Numbered from the stretch's first letter, positions 8,247 through 17,502 are shown. The stretch: DNA of 64,000 nt from Arthrobacter sp. SLBN-83 (GCF_006715285.1 NZ_VFMX01000001.1:3038001-3102000); one strand, 5' to 3'. Numbers and translations are program-made. The notes: generated from the sequence alone by a model not told the origin.

Positions 8247-10099
8247 CACCAGCGCCAGTCTTCGCCGGGCTCCGCACTGCGCATGACGGGGTGGCCCGTT
8301 TCCTTGAAGTGGCGGCTGGCGTGGCGGCCGGCCGAGGAGTCGCAGCAGCCAATGGTCCCGCAGGCGAGGCACATGCGCAGGTGCACCGGCGAAGTTCCCT
8401 CCCGTTCGCACCCGGCACAGGCGGGGCTGTCGGGGACCGGGGCCGGAAGGGCAGCCGTGAGGTGGTCACACACGCCGCCCGGCTGGGCCAGCCCCTCGCC
8501 GCCGCCCCCCTCGGCGGCGGAATCGAGCTCATTGAAGGAAGCGTCCAGCATGGACTCCTCCACGTCCAGCCGTTCCAGGACTTCGCTGAGCACTTCATGG
8601 GCGAAGTCCCCGCCGCGCCTGAGCTCCAACACCTTGTCCCGTTCAGCCTCCAGCATGGCCATCCGCAGCTGGGCGTAGCGCTGGCTGGGGGTGGTGGCCT
8701 CGGCCGTCGGCCTGCCCAGGCGCTCCCAGGCCGCCAGCCCGCGTTCCTGGGTCCGGCGCCGGAGCATGTCCATGACCTCCGGCGGGTCGCTCTCGCGCCG
8801 CAGCTGCTCCAGCCGCTCCATGCCCGCCGCCGTGGCCAGCTGCACCAGCGAGGCCTGGTTCAGGGCGTCCTCCCGCCGGTCCGGCCCCGGCACCCCCAGC
8901 GCCCGCACCAGGGCGGGCAGAGTAAATCCCTGCAGCACCAGCGTGCCGCCCACCACCACCATGGCTGCCAGGACCAGCACGTTGCGGTGCTCCAAATCAC
9001 CGGGCAGGGTCAGGACGGCGGCCAGGGTGACTACGCCGCGCATCCCGGCCCACGACACGATGGCCGGGAACTGCCAAGGCGGAGCCGGATCCGTCCGACG
9101 CACGGAAGGAATCAGGCGGGGCAGGTACGTCGCGGGGAAGACCCAGGCAGGCCGCAGCACCAGCACGGCCAGAAGGATCACCGCGCAGCCAAGCCACACG
9201 CGGCCCGCGCCCAGCGAATCGTCCTGCACGCTCTCAACGATGGTGCGTACCTGCAGGCCGATGAGCAGGAACACCGAGTTCTCCAGCAGGAACTGGATGG
9301 TGTCCCAGTTGCTCCTGGCGCTTTGACGCGCGGCGCCGTTGGGCATGGACGGTGCCTTGGTGCCCATCACCAGGCCGGTGACGACGACGGCGAGTACTCC
9401 GGAGGCGTGGATGGCCTCGGCAGGCAGGTAGGCAACGAAAGGCGCCATCAGTGACGTCGAGGTGTTGATGGCCACGTTGTGGACCCGTTTCCGGATTTCG
9501 GTGAGGACATACGCGACGGCGAGGCCCACCGCCAGGCCGCCGCCGGCGGCCACCACGAACCCGCCGGCGACGTCCAGCGCGGAGACCGAGCCCGCGATGG
9601 CCGCCACCGCCGCCCGCAGGCACACCAGCGCCGTGGCGTCATTGACCAGCGATTCGCCTTCCAGGATGTTGACGATCCGGCGGGGCATTCCCACTTTGCG
9701 GGCAATGGCCGTGGCGGCCACCGCGTCCGGAGGCGCCACAACGGCGCCCAGGGCGAAGGCGGCGGCCAACGGGATCTCCGGGAACAGCCACCACACCACC
9801 ACCCCCACGCCCAGGGTTCCGAAGATGACGTATCCCACGGACAGGAGCCCAATGGAACGCCGGTTGGTCTTGAAGTCGAACAGCGACGTGCGGAACGCCG
9901 CCGCGTAGAGCAACGGCGGGAGCAAGCCAACCAACACCAGCTCCGGGTTCAGCTCAACCGGCGGAATGAGGGGCAGGAACGACCCCGCCACCCCGGCCAG
10001 GACCAGAAGCAGGGGAACCGGGATATTCAGTTTGCGGCCCAGGGCGCTGCCGGCGCACACCACGGCAACGATCACCAGCAAACCCAACGCGATGTCCAT
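8222..10099 (-). CDS. CPA1-type Na+/H+ antiporter fused to a UBP-type zinc finger
   Basis: 625 aa. Residues 1 to about 410 are a cation:proton antiporter with roughly 12 membrane segments, including the acidic transport motif GAVVAPPDAVAATAIA and the LEGESLVNDATALV block typical of NhaP/CPA1. A cytoplasmic helical region (about 430-535) follows. Residues 540-625 form a ubiquitin-protease-type zinc finger: CDHL, CAGC, MCLACGTIGCCD, then spaced histidines in GRHASRHFKETGHPV. Length exceeds a plain antiporter because of this tail, which probably senses or recruits something, since bacteria here lack ubiquitin proper. The ATG gives MDIALGLLVIVAVV. It is divergent from the ABC transporter genes. 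Confidence 0.9.
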   Translation of the reverse strand: MDIALGLLVIVAVVCAGSALGRKLNIPVPLLLVLAGVAGSFLPLIPPVELNPELVLVGLLPPLLYAAAFRTSLFDFKTNRRSIGLLSVGYVIFGTLGVGVVVWWLFPEIPLAAAFALGAVVAPPDAVAATAIARKVGMPRRIVNILEGESLVNDATALVCLRAAVAAIAGSVSALDVAGGFVVAAGGGLAVGLAVAYVLTEIRKRVHNVAINTSTSLMAPFVAYLPAEAIHASGVLAVVVTGLVMGTKAPSMPNGAARQSARSNWDTIQFLLENSVFLLIGLQVRTIVESVQDDSLGAGRVWLGCAVILLAVLVLRPAWVFPATYLPRLIPSVRRTDPAPPWQFPAIVSWAGMRGVVTLAAVLTLPGDLEHRNVLVLAAMVVVGGTLVLQGFTLPALVRALGVPGPDRREDALNQASLVQLATAAGMERLEQLRRESDPPEVMDMLRRRTQERGLAAWERLGRPTAEATTPSQRYAQLRMAMLEAERDKVLELRRGGDFAHEVLSEVLERLDVEESMLDASFNELDSAAEGGGGEGLAQPGGVCDHLTAALPAPVPDSPACAGCEREGTSPVHLRMCLACGTIGCCDSSAGRHASRHFKETGHPVMRSAEPGEDWRWCYVDELLG

Positions 10100-10138
10100 T
10101 CCGTAAGTCTCGCACCCCCGCGGCACTGGTCCGCCGAC

Positions 10139-10144
10139 TAGGCT
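10139..10144 (+). promoter_or_regulatory. -10 box of the ABC transporter operon
   Basis: TAGGCT with a 6-base spacer to the ATG at 10151. No ribosome-binding site fits in the gap, so the operon message is probably leaderless. Confidence 0.5.
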
Positions 10145-10150
10145 TGCCTC

Positions 10151-10945
10151 ATGACTGCTCCGATACCAGGCCAGGCGCCGAGTCCCGGGCCGGTAACGGC
10201 CCTCTCCCTGCGCGGGCTGGCGAAACGGTTCGGGGGGAAAATCGCCGTGGACGGCATCAGCCTGGAGGTGCCCGCCGGTTCGTTCTTCGGCATCGTGGGA
10301 CCCAACGGTGCAGGCAAGACCACCACGCTCTCCATGGCCACCGGCCTCCTGCGCCCCGACTTCGGCACCGCCGTGGTGCACGGCGTGGACGTCTGGCAGC
10401 ACCCGCTGGAGGCCAAACGGCTCATGGGCATCCTGCCCGACGGTGTCCGCCTTTTCGACAGGCTTACCGGAGAGCAGCTGATCACGTACGCCGGGCTGCT
10501 GCGGGGCATGGACAAGGCGGTGGTGGCCGCCCGCGTGGGGGAGCTGCTGGCAGCCATGGACCTCACCCAGGATGCCGGCACGCTGGTGGTGGACTACTCC
10601 GCCGGCATGACCAAGAAAATCGCCCTGGCGTCCGCCCTGATCCACGCCCCGCGGCTCCTGGTGCTGGATGAGCCCTTCGAAGCCGTCGATCCGGTGTCGG
10701 CAGCGAACATCCGTTCCATCCTTGACCGGTACGTCGCCTCCGGTGGAACCGTCATCGTTTCCAGCCACGTCATGGACCTGGTGCAGCGCATGTGCGACCA
10801 CGTCGCAGTGGTGGCCCGCGGCCGGCTCCTGGCGGCGGGAACCGTTGACGAAGTGCGAGCCGGCATGTCCCTCGAGGACCGGTTTGTGCAGTTGGTGGGC
10901 GGGCACAGCCACACGGAAGGGCTGGAATGGTTGCGCACCTTCTAA
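10151..10945 (+). CDS. ABC transporter ATP-binding protein
   Basis: 264-aa ATPase subunit of an ABC exporter, working with the permease encoded next. Walker A is GPNGAGKTT (50-58). The signature is degenerate, YSAGM (149-153), instead of LSGGQ, but in the right place. Walker B is LLVLDEP (169-175), with the switch histidine in VSSHVMD. The domain order fits the ABC-2 type family of drug, lipid or antibiotic exporters; the substrate is unknown. Its last 19 bases overlap the permease start, so the two are translationally coupled. Confidence 0.93.
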   Translation: MTAPIPGQAPSPGPVTALSLRGLAKRFGGKIAVDGISLEVPAGSFFGIVGPNGAGKTTTLSMATGLLRPDFGTAVVHGVDVWQHPLEAKRLMGILPDGVRLFDRLTGEQLITYAGLLRGMDKAVVAARVGELLAAMDLTQDAGTLVVDYSAGMTKKIALASALIHAPRLLVLDEPFEAVDPVSAANIRSILDRYVASGGTVIVSSHVMDLVQRMCDHVAVVARGRLLAAGTVDEVRAGMSLEDRFVQLVGGHSHTEGLEWLRTF

Positions 10946-12498
10946 GGCTCAAGCTCACACTGCTGCGCAATGGACTGCGCCGCAGCCCCTGGCAGCTGGT
11001 GGGCATGGCCATCGCGGGACTCTACGCGCTGGGAGTCGTGGCAACACTGGTCATTGCCCTCGTCCTGCTCCGGGGCGCCGGACCCGTGACCGCCCATACG
11101 GCGGTGGTCCTGGGCGGCTCCGCCGCGGTACTGGGCTGGGGCGTGGTTCCGGTGGTGGCGTCGGCCACGGACATGACCCTGGACCCCGCCCGCTTCACCA
11201 CCTTCGCCATACCCATGAAGCAGATGCTCGCCGGCCTGGCGCTCGGCGGGTTGATCGGCATTCCCGGCCTGGCTACCGCACTCGTGGCCCTGTCCACCGT
11301 GGCCACCTGGTCCCGCGGAGTGCTGCCCGCGCTCGCAGCCCTGCTCGGGGCATCCCTTGGCGTCATGACCTGCGTAGTCCTCGCCAAGGTGGTCACCACC
11401 GCCACGGCAAGCCTTGCTGCCTCCCGGCGGTTCAAGGACATCAGCGCCATCGCGTTCATGGTGCCCCTGGTCCTGCTGGGCCCCATCGTGGCAGGCGTTG
11501 GGCGCGGCATCTCCGCCTCCACGGGATTCCTGCCGGAGTTCGCCCGGACCCTGTCCTGGACGCCGCTTGGCGCCCCGTGGGCCCTCGGCGGTGACATCGC
11601 GTCGGGGCGGCCCGGGGAGGCCGGGGTGAAGCTGCTGCTTTCGGTGGTTGTCCTGGCCGCCCTTGGCTGGTGCTGGAAGCTGCTGCTCGAGCGCGCGCTG
11701 GTCACGCCGCCCTACGCCGGTGCCGGGAAGCGCAGGGGCGGAAAGCTGGGGCTGTTCGGCGTGCTGCCTGCCACCCCTGCCGGTGCCGTGATGGCAAGGT
11801 CGCTCACTTACTGGCTCCGGGACCCGCGCTACTCCGGCTCCCTGGTGGTAATCCCGCTGCTGCCCGTGGTGCTGGCGTTTCAGGGGACACAAACCGGAAG
11901 CTACGGCAGCCTGGCCTTCCTGGCCCCGCTGGCCGCGTTCATCCTGGCCTGGTCGATCTCCGCCGACGTCTCTTACGACAACACCGCGTTCGCGCTGCAC
12001 CTCGCCACCGGCGTCCGCGGCGTGGCCGACAGGCTGGGCAGGGCATTGGCGTGCCTGACGTTCGCCCTGCCGGTGGTGCTGGTGTTCTCGGTGGGCTACG
12101 CCGCGTTCACCGGCAACTGGACGGCGTTGCCCGGGCAGCTGGGGCTCAGCCTGGGAATTCTCTTCACCGGCCTGGGCCTGTCCTCGGTGGTCTCTGCCCG
12201 GTACACGGTCATCGTCCCGCTGCCCGGGGACAGCCCGTTCAAGAAGCCTCCCGGCAACGTGGGGCAGACCATGGCCGTGCAGTTTATCGGAATGCTGGTC
12301 CTGATCGTTTTGGTCCTGCCCGAGGGCGCGCTGCTGGTGGCAAACGCAGTGACCGGGAACATCCTGTTCGGCTGGCTCACCCTGGCGGCAGGCGTCGTCC
12401 TGGGCCTGGTCCTCTTCCTGGCCGGTGTCCGGCTGGGCGGCAAGTGGCTCGACGCGCGCGGACCCGAGCTTCTTGCCCAAGTCACCGTCAACCGCTGA
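10927..12498 (+). CDS. ABC transporter permease
   Basis: 523-aa integral membrane protein with about 12 hydrophobic segments, for example LVGMAIAGLYALGVVATLVIAL near the N-terminus and FGWLTLAAGVVLGLVLFLAGV near the C-terminus. It begins inside the end of the ATPase gene. Large ABC-2-like permeases of this length, paired with a single ATPase, are common in actinobacteria and are of uncharacterised specificity. No extracytoplasmic binding protein is encoded nearby, which favours export over uptake. Confidence 0.88.
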   Translation: MVAHLLRLKLTLLRNGLRRSPWQLVGMAIAGLYALGVVATLVIALVLLRGAGPVTAHTAVVLGGSAAVLGWGVVPVVASATDMTLDPARFTTFAIPMKQMLAGLALGGLIGIPGLATALVALSTVATWSRGVLPALAALLGASLGVMTCVVLAKVVTTATASLAASRRFKDISAIAFMVPLVLLGPIVAGVGRGISASTGFLPEFARTLSWTPLGAPWALGGDIASGRPGEAGVKLLLSVVVLAALGWCWKLLLERALVTPPYAGAGKRRGGKLGLFGVLPATPAGAVMARSLTYWLRDPRYSGSLVVIPLLPVVLAFQGTQTGSYGSLAFLAPLAAFILAWSISADVSYDNTAFALHLATGVRGVADRLGRALACLTFALPVVLVFSVGYAAFTGNWTALPGQLGLSLGILFTGLGLSSVVSARYTVIVPLPGDSPFKKPPGNVGQTMAVQFIGMLVLIVLVLPEGALLVANAVTGNILFGWLTLAAGVVLGLVLFLAGVRLGGKWLDARGPELLAQVTVNR

Positions 12499-12519
12499 CA
12501 GCTCAAGGAAAGGAACTCC

Positions 12520-13299
12520 ATGGAGATAGTGATCCTTAGCGGCAGCAGGCAGATCGGAAAGCTCGCTGCCGACGCCATTGAACAGCTGATCCGGCGCAAG
12601 CCCCACGCTGTCCTGGGCCTGGCCACGGGCTCCTCGCCGCTGCCCGTCTACGATGAGCTCGCCGTCCGGCATGAACAGGGCCTGGACTTCAGCAGGACCT
12701 CCGCTTTTGCCCTGGACGAGTACGTTGGCCTGCCCGCCGGCCACCCCGAGTCCTACCGTGAGGTGGTCCGCCGGGAATTCACCAACCGGGTGAACATCGC
12801 GCCGGAGAACGTCCATGGCCCCGACGGAACCGCGGGGGACATCCCCGCTTCCTGCGATGCCTATGAACAGGCCATCATTGCGGCCGGGGGCGTGGACCTG
12901 CAGCTGCTCGGCGTGGGCACGGACGGGCACATCGGCTTTAACGAACCAGGCTCTTCCTTCGCCTCCCGGACGCGGATCAAAAGCCTGATCGAACAGACGC
13001 GCCGGGACAATGCCCGGTTCTTCGACAGCCTCGCGGAGGTGCCGCACCACGTCATCACCCAAGGCCTGGCCACCATCATGGCAGCGCGCCACGTGGTCCT
13101 CGTGGCCACGGGCGCGCAGAAGGCGCAGGCCGTCCGCGATTTCGTGGAGGGGCCCGTCGCCGCCATCTGCCCCGCATCCGTGCTGCAGTTCCATCCGCAC
13201 GCCACCGTCCTGCTGGACGAGGCCGCTGCCTCGGCCTTGAAGCTGGCGGATTTTTACCGCCACACCTATGAAAACAAGCCCGCTTGGCAGGGGCTGTAG
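12520..13299 (+). CDS. nagB: Glucosamine-6-phosphate deaminase
   Basis: 259-aa cytoplasmic enzyme that converts glucosamine-6-phosphate to fructose-6-phosphate and ammonia in amino-sugar catabolism. Visible motifs: GLATGSSPLPVYDEL (phosphate binding), FALDEYVGL carrying the catalytic Asp (near 67), and LLGVGTDGHIGFNEPGS with the Asp-His pair (about 130-150). Length matches the monomeric/hexameric NagB family. A good AAGGAAAGGAA ribosome-binding site precedes the ATG, 21 bases after the permease stop, so it may be the last gene of the ABC operon. No nagA or GlcNAc transporter lies nearby. Confidence 0.95.
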   Translation: MEIVILSGSRQIGKLAADAIEQLIRRKPHAVLGLATGSSPLPVYDELAVRHEQGLDFSRTSAFALDEYVGLPAGHPESYREVVRREFTNRVNIAPENVHGPDGTAGDIPASCDAYEQAIIAAGGVDLQLLGVGTDGHIGFNEPGSSFASRTRIKSLIEQTRRDNARFFDSLAEVPHHVITQGLATIMAARHVVLVATGAQKAQAVRDFVEGPVAAICPASVLQFHPHATVLLDEAAASALKLADFYRHTYENKPAWQGL

Positions 13300-13403
13300 C
13301 AAGGCCAGCGGGTGCGCCGCCAGGGAGCAAAAAGTACGACGGCGGGCGGTGCCGGATCCCGGCGCGGGCGTGCCGCCGTCGAACGCCCGGCCGGCGGAAC
13401 GGC

Positions 13404-13409
13404 TAAGAT
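13404..13409 (+). promoter_or_regulatory. -10 box that decides the DUF3039 start
   Basis: TAAGAT lies 7 bases before the ATG at 13417. A second ATG at 13408 overlaps the hexamer itself and so cannot be the start of a transcript made from it. Confidence 0.6.
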
Positions 13410-13416
13410 GGATGGC

Positions 13417-13746
13417 ATGACTAGCATGACGGACCCTCTCGAAAACGACCCCATGCGCGAGCTTTCCGGGGCTGGAACGTCCACGGCCACCATTGAGCGC
13501 GAGGAACTGCGCCAGGAAGTGGAACCGGGGGACCGGGAGCGCTTCGCACACTATGTGCGGAAGGAAAAGATCATGGAGTCCGCCATGACCGGGGAACCCG
13601 TCATTGCCCTGTGCGGCAAGGTCTGGACCCCGGGCCGGGATCCGAAGAAATTCCCCGTTTGCCCCGAGTGCAAGGAAGTCTATGATGGCCTCCGCCCGGG
13701 CAATGACGGCGGGAAGGGTCCGGGCGGCTCGGGCAACAACAAGTAG
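13417..13746 (+). CDS. DUF3039 domain protein
   Basis: 109-aa conserved actinobacterial protein. The core reads EREELRQEVEPGDRERFAHY, then VRKEKIMESAM, then GEPVIALCGKVWTPGRDPKKFP with VCPECKEVYD. The cysteines in ALCGK and CPEC look like a zinc knuckle. Function is unknown. The start MTSMTDPL was preferred over one three codons upstream because of the -10 position. Its stop TAG shares one base with the GTG start of the helicase, so the two are coupled and the protein may be a helicase partner. Confidence 0.88.
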   Translation: MTSMTDPLENDPMRELSGAGTSTATIEREELRQEVEPGDRERFAHYVRKEKIMESAMTGEPVIALCGKVWTPGRDPKKFPVCPECKEVYDGLRPGNDGGKGPGGSGNNK

Positions 13747-15530
13747 TGACGGAGACGCTCTTTGGCGGCCCCACCCTGCCTCCGGCCTACCCGGAACGTG
13801 CAGCCTGGGGAACCGCCCCGAAACTCCGTGCCTGGCAGCAGGAAGCCCTCGACCTCTACCTGAAGAACAGTCCCCGCGACTTCCTCGCGGTGGCAACCCC
13901 CGGTGCCGGTAAAACCACCTTTGCGCTCCGGATTGCCTCCACCCTGATCGATTCAGGTGCCGTGAACCGCGTGACCATTGTTGCGCCTACGGACCACCTG
14001 AAGCGCCAGTGGGCGGATGCGGCGGCGAAGGTGGGCATTGCCATCGACCCCAACTTCAAGAATTCCGACGGCCAGCACGGCCGTGGCTTCATCGGCGTTG
14101 CCGTTACGTATGCCCAGGTGGCCAGCAAGCCAATGCTGCACCGCGCCAAGACAGAGGCCGCCCGCACCCTGGTGATCCTCGACGAGATCCACCATGGCGG
14201 CGAAGCCCTGTCCTGGGGTGACGGCCTGCGTGAAGCGTTCGATCCCGCAGTGCGCCGGCTGTCCCTGACGGGTACCCCGTTCCGCTCGGACACCTCGCCC
14301 ATCCCGTTCGTGGAGTATGCGGAGGACCGGGATGGCATCCGGCGCTCCAAGGCTGACTACACCTATGGCTACGGCAACGCGCTAAGGGACCACGTGGTGC
14401 GCCCCGTGATGTTCATGGCCTACTCCGGCCAGATGCGCTGGCGTACCAGCGCCGGCGAGGAAATGGCTGCGTCGCTTGGCGAGGCTGCGGTGACCAAGGA
14501 CATCACGTCTCACGCCTGGCGGACCGCGCTGAACCCGGCGGGGGAGTGGATTCCCGCTGTCCTGGCCGGTGCCGACAGGAGGCTCAGCGAAGTCCGGCGG
14601 ACCGTGCCCGACGCCGGCGGCCTTGTCATCGCCACCGACCACGAGGACGCCCGCGCCTACGCCGGCCAGCTGAAGAGGATCACCGGCGAATCCCCCACCG
14701 TCATCCTCTCCGACGACGCCAAGGCCTCCAGCAAGATCGAGGAATTTTCGGCCGGAGACAAGCGCTGGATGGTGGCCGTCCGCATGGTGTCCGAAGGCGT
14801 TGACGTGCCGCGGCTCTCCGTCGGCGTCTACGCCACCTCCACGTCAACCCCGTTGTTCTTCGCCCAGGCCGTGGGACGCTTCGTGCGTGCCCGCAAACGG
14901 GGCGAGACGGCGTCGGTCTTCCTGCCGTCCGTCCCGCAGCTGATGGCGCTGGCCAACTCCATGGAGATGGAGCGGGACCACGCGCTGGACCGGCCGGAGA
15001 AGGAGGACGGCGACGGCCTCTTCAACCCGGAAGATTCGCTGATGGAAGAGGCCAACCGGGAGGAGAAGGCCTCGGACAGCCTGACCAAGGGCAAGTTCGA
15101 AGCGCTGGACTCCCAGGCCTCCTTTGACCGGGTCCTGTTCGACGGCGGCGAGTTCGGCACCGGCGGCGAAGTGGGGTCCGACGACGAAATGGACTTCCTG
15201 GGCATCCCCGGGCTCCTGGATGCCGAGCAGGTGGGCATGCTCCTGCGCCAACGCCAGCACGAGCAGTTGAACCGGCGGAACCGGAAGGCGCCTGCCGCCT
15301 CCGCCGAAAGCGCCGCACCCGCCGTGCCGGACCACCGCATGCTGATGGACCTGCGCAACGAGCTTGCCAAGAACGTGGCGGCCTGGTCTGCGCGGACCGG
15401 CACGCCCCACGGCGTGGTCCACACCAAGCTGCGGACCGTTTGCGGCGGCCCTCCTGTGGCGCAGGCCAACGAGGAACAGCTGAAGTCCCGGCTGCGCAAG
15501 CTCCAGGACTGGTTCGTGGGCCGCAAGTAG
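13746..15530 (+). CDS. DEAD/DEAH-box superfamily 2 helicase
   Basis: 594-aa SF2 helicase or translocase. A Q-like region (about 25-45) precedes Walker A in ATPGAGKTTFAL (50-61). Walker B is ILDEIHHGG (144-152) and motif III is SLTGTPFRSD. The second RecA domain shows MVAVRMVSEGVDVPRLSVGVYAT and QAVGRFVRARKRGE (motif VI). The C-terminal 170 residues are acidic, then basic, and unassigned. It starts with GTG directly overlapping the DUF3039 stop. Such helicases act on DNA or RNA in repair or restriction; the exact job is unknown. It converges on pncA with only four bases between. Confidence 0.92.
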   Translation: MTETLFGGPTLPPAYPERAAWGTAPKLRAWQQEALDLYLKNSPRDFLAVATPGAGKTTFALRIASTLIDSGAVNRVTIVAPTDHLKRQWADAAAKVGIAIDPNFKNSDGQHGRGFIGVAVTYAQVASKPMLHRAKTEAARTLVILDEIHHGGEALSWGDGLREAFDPAVRRLSLTGTPFRSDTSPIPFVEYAEDRDGIRRSKADYTYGYGNALRDHVVRPVMFMAYSGQMRWRTSAGEEMAASLGEAAVTKDITSHAWRTALNPAGEWIPAVLAGADRRLSEVRRTVPDAGGLVIATDHEDARAYAGQLKRITGESPTVILSDDAKASSKIEEFSAGDKRWMVAVRMVSEGVDVPRLSVGVYATSTSTPLFFAQAVGRFVRARKRGETASVFLPSVPQLMALANSMEMERDHALDRPEKEDGDGLFNPEDSLMEEANREEKASDSLTKGKFEALDSQASFDRVLFDGGEFGTGGEVGSDDEMDFLGIPGLLDAEQVGMLLRQRQHEQLNRRNRKAPAASAESAAPAVPDHRMLMDLRNELAKNVAAWSARTGTPHGVVHTKLRTVCGGPPVAQANEEQLKSRLRKLQDWFVGRK

Positions 15531-15534
15531 CGGC

Positions 15535-16164
15535 TCAGGCGATATCGGCTCCGCCGAGTTCCAGCTCGGCCATAGTGTCTTCCAGGTCCTCGGCGATCCC
15601 GGCGGTCAGCGACCGCACCACCGTGACGCCGTACCCTGCCTGGACGGCATCCAGTGCCGTGGCCTTCACGCAGTAGTCGGTGGCGATGCCAACCACCACC
15701 AGGTCCTCCACGTCGTGGCTCTGCAGCCAGTCGTCGAGGCCGATGGCGTCCTCATCGGATTCGAGGGCATCGGTGCCGGGCAGCCCGCCGGCCTGGCGTT
15801 CGCCCGTAGGGACGGCGTCCTCAGGGGCCAGCAGGCCCTCGAAGCCGGAGTAGGCGGCAGCGAACTGGCCTTTCCGGAAGTACGCGTCCACGTACTCGGT
15901 GTCCAGGTCGGGGTGCAGCTCCGCTCCGCGGGTGCCTGCCACGCAGTGCCGCGGCCAACTGTCCTTGTAGTCCGGCGTATCCGAGAAGTGGCTGCCGGGA
16001 TCGATGTGCCAGTCCTGCGTGGCGATGACGTAGTCGAAGTCCCGGTGGTGGTTGTCGAGGTACTCGCTGATGGCTCCAGCCACCGCCGCTCCGCCCGGAA
16101 CGGCGAGCGAGCCGCCCTCGCAGAAATCGTTTTGGACATCCACGATGATCAAAGCGCGGGCCAT
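15535..16164 (-). CDS. pncA: Nicotinamidase
   Basis: 209-aa isochorismatase-fold amidase that converts nicotinamide to nicotinate in NAD salvage. The catalytic triad is visible: Asp9 in IIVDVQNDFC, Lys in YFRKGQF (near 97), and Cys in GIATDYCVKAT (near 165). The metal site is in TQDWHIDPGSHF. Length is about 20 residues longer than usual, from an acidic insert ALESDEDAIGLDDWL. GAGGAG before the ATG lies at the end of pncB, nine bases away, so the two form a pncB-pncA operon with successive steps of one pathway. Confidence 0.93.
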   Translation of the reverse strand: MARALIIVDVQNDFCEGGSLAVPGGAAVAGAISEYLDNHHRDFDYVIATQDWHIDPGSHFSDTPDYKDSWPRHCVAGTRGAELHPDLDTEYVDAYFRKGQFAAAYSGFEGLLAPEDAVPTGERQAGGLPGTDALESDEDAIGLDDWLQSHDVEDLVVVGIATDYCVKATALDAVQAGYGVTVVRSLTAGIAEDLEDTMAELELGGADIA

Positions 16165-16173
16165 CGGTGCTCC

Positions 16174-17502
16174 TCAGTTGTCTTCGTAGAGAGTGGGGAT
16201 TGCGGGCTCGCCGCGCTGCAGGCGGTTGACCACCGGCGGCAGTTCCAGCATGGAGTCCGCATGGCGCTGCCGCGCGCGGAGCACGCCCTCGTTCCCGGTC
16301 CAGCCCGGAAGCAGCTCGCCGTTCTTCATGAAGTGCTGCAGCAGAGGACGGTCGTTGCCGTCGTCCTCCGGCCGGTGGCCCACGCCCACCACCTCGGCGG
16401 TGGCCCTGCCGCGTTCGTCCAGCTTCCGCAGCGCGTACTTGCGTCCGCCCACGCTGGCCTTGTTCTTGGCAGCCTTGGCCACGGACACGAAGTTGCCGTC
16501 ATCGCCCGTGCGGCTGACCAGTTTGTAGACCATGCTGGCGGTGGGGGCGCCGGAACCGGTGACCAACGAGGTGCCCACCCCATAGGAGTCGACGGGGGCT
16601 GACTGCAGGGCCGCGATGGCGTACTCGTCCAGGTCGGAGGTGACCACGATCTTGGTGTGCTCGTTGCCCAGGTCGTCCAGCAGCCGGCGCACCCACTGTG
16701 CCTGGGCCACCAGGTCACCCGAGTCCAGCCGGACGGCGCCCAGCCGGGGACCTGCCAGGTCAACGGCCGTGCGGACGGCCTTCTCGACGTCGTACGTGTC
16801 CACCAGGAGGGACGTGCCCTCGCCCAGCGAGGCAATCTGGGCTTCGAAGGCCTCCCGCTCCGTGTCGTGCAGCAGGGTGAAGGAGTGGGCGGCCGTGCCC
16901 AGGGTCTTCACGCCGTAGCGGATGCCCGCCTCGAGGTTGGAGGTGCTGTCAAAGCCGGCGATGATGGCGGCCCGCGCCGATGCCGTGGCGGCTTCCTCAT
17001 GGGTGCGCCGAGAGCCCATTTCGATGCAGGGCCGGCCGCCCGCCGCACTCACCATCCGCGACGCGGCCGAGGCGATGGCGGTGTCGTGGTTCAGCACCGA
17101 GAGCAGGTAGGTCTCCAGCATGCAGGCTTCCGCGAACGACGCCTCCACGATCAGGATGGGCGAGTTGGGGAAGTACGCGTCGCCCTCGGCATAGCCCCAG
17201 ATGTCCCCGGAGAATTTGTAGTTGGCCAGGTATTCCAGCGTCTCCTGGTTGACCACGTGTGTACGTTCCAGGAACTCCAGCTCGGCCTCCCCGAAGCGGA
17301 AGTTCGCAATGCCTTCCAGGAGGCGCCCGGTGCCGGCGACGATGCCGTAGCGCCGTCCGTCGGGCAGCCGCCGCGCGAACGCCTCGAACACCGACCTGCG
17401 GTGCGCGGCCCCCGAATGGAGGGCGGCCTGCAGCATGGTCAGCTCGTAGTGGTCGGTATAAAAGGACGTGCGGGGATGGTCCCAGCCGGCTGAGGTGCTC
17501 AC
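16174..17502 (-). CDS. pncB: Nicotinate phosphoribosyltransferase
   Basis: 442-aa enzyme joining nicotinate and PRPP to give nicotinate mononucleotide, the product of the step after PncA. N-terminal YTDHYELTMLQAAL, the EMGSRRTHEEAA motif, the histidine in GTAAHSFTLLHD, the LDSGD motif (near 280) and the SYGVGTSLVTG phosphate loop all fit. The GTG at 17502 is selected over one at 17511 because TAGAGT on the minus strand ends 7 bases before it. It is divergent from clpS and followed at once by pncA. Confidence 0.95.
   Translation of the reverse strand: MSTSAGWDHPRTSFYTDHYELTMLQAALHSGAAHRRSVFEAFARRLPDGRRYGIVAGTGRLLEGIANFRFGEAELEFLERTHVVNQETLEYLANYKFSGDIWGYAEGDAYFPNSPILIVEASFAEACMLETYLLSVLNHDTAIASAASRMVSAAGGRPCIEMGSRRTHEEAATASARAAIIAGFDSTSNLEAGIRYGVKTLGTAAHSFTLLHDTEREAFEAQIASLGEGTSLLVDTYDVEKAVRTAVDLAGPRLGAVRLDSGDLVAQAQWVRRLLDDLGNEHTKIVVTSDLDEYAIAALQSAPVDSYGVGTSLVTGSGAPTASMVYKLVSRTGDDGNFVSVAKAAKNKASVGGRKYALRKLDERGRATAEVVGVGHRPEDDGNDRPLLQHFMKNGELLPGWTGNEGVLRARQRHADSMLELPPVVNRLQRGEPAIPTLYEDN

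Noticed and set aside
10942..13896. Very long minus-strand open frame (984 codons) opposite the permease and nagB.
   Set aside because: Composition is that of an antisense shadow (His/Gln/Arg/Gly-rich) and it covers three well-recognised plus-strand genes.
15531..15534. Possible bidirectional terminator between the helicase and pncA.
   Set aside because: Only four bases separate the stops and no hairpin with a T-run is visible.
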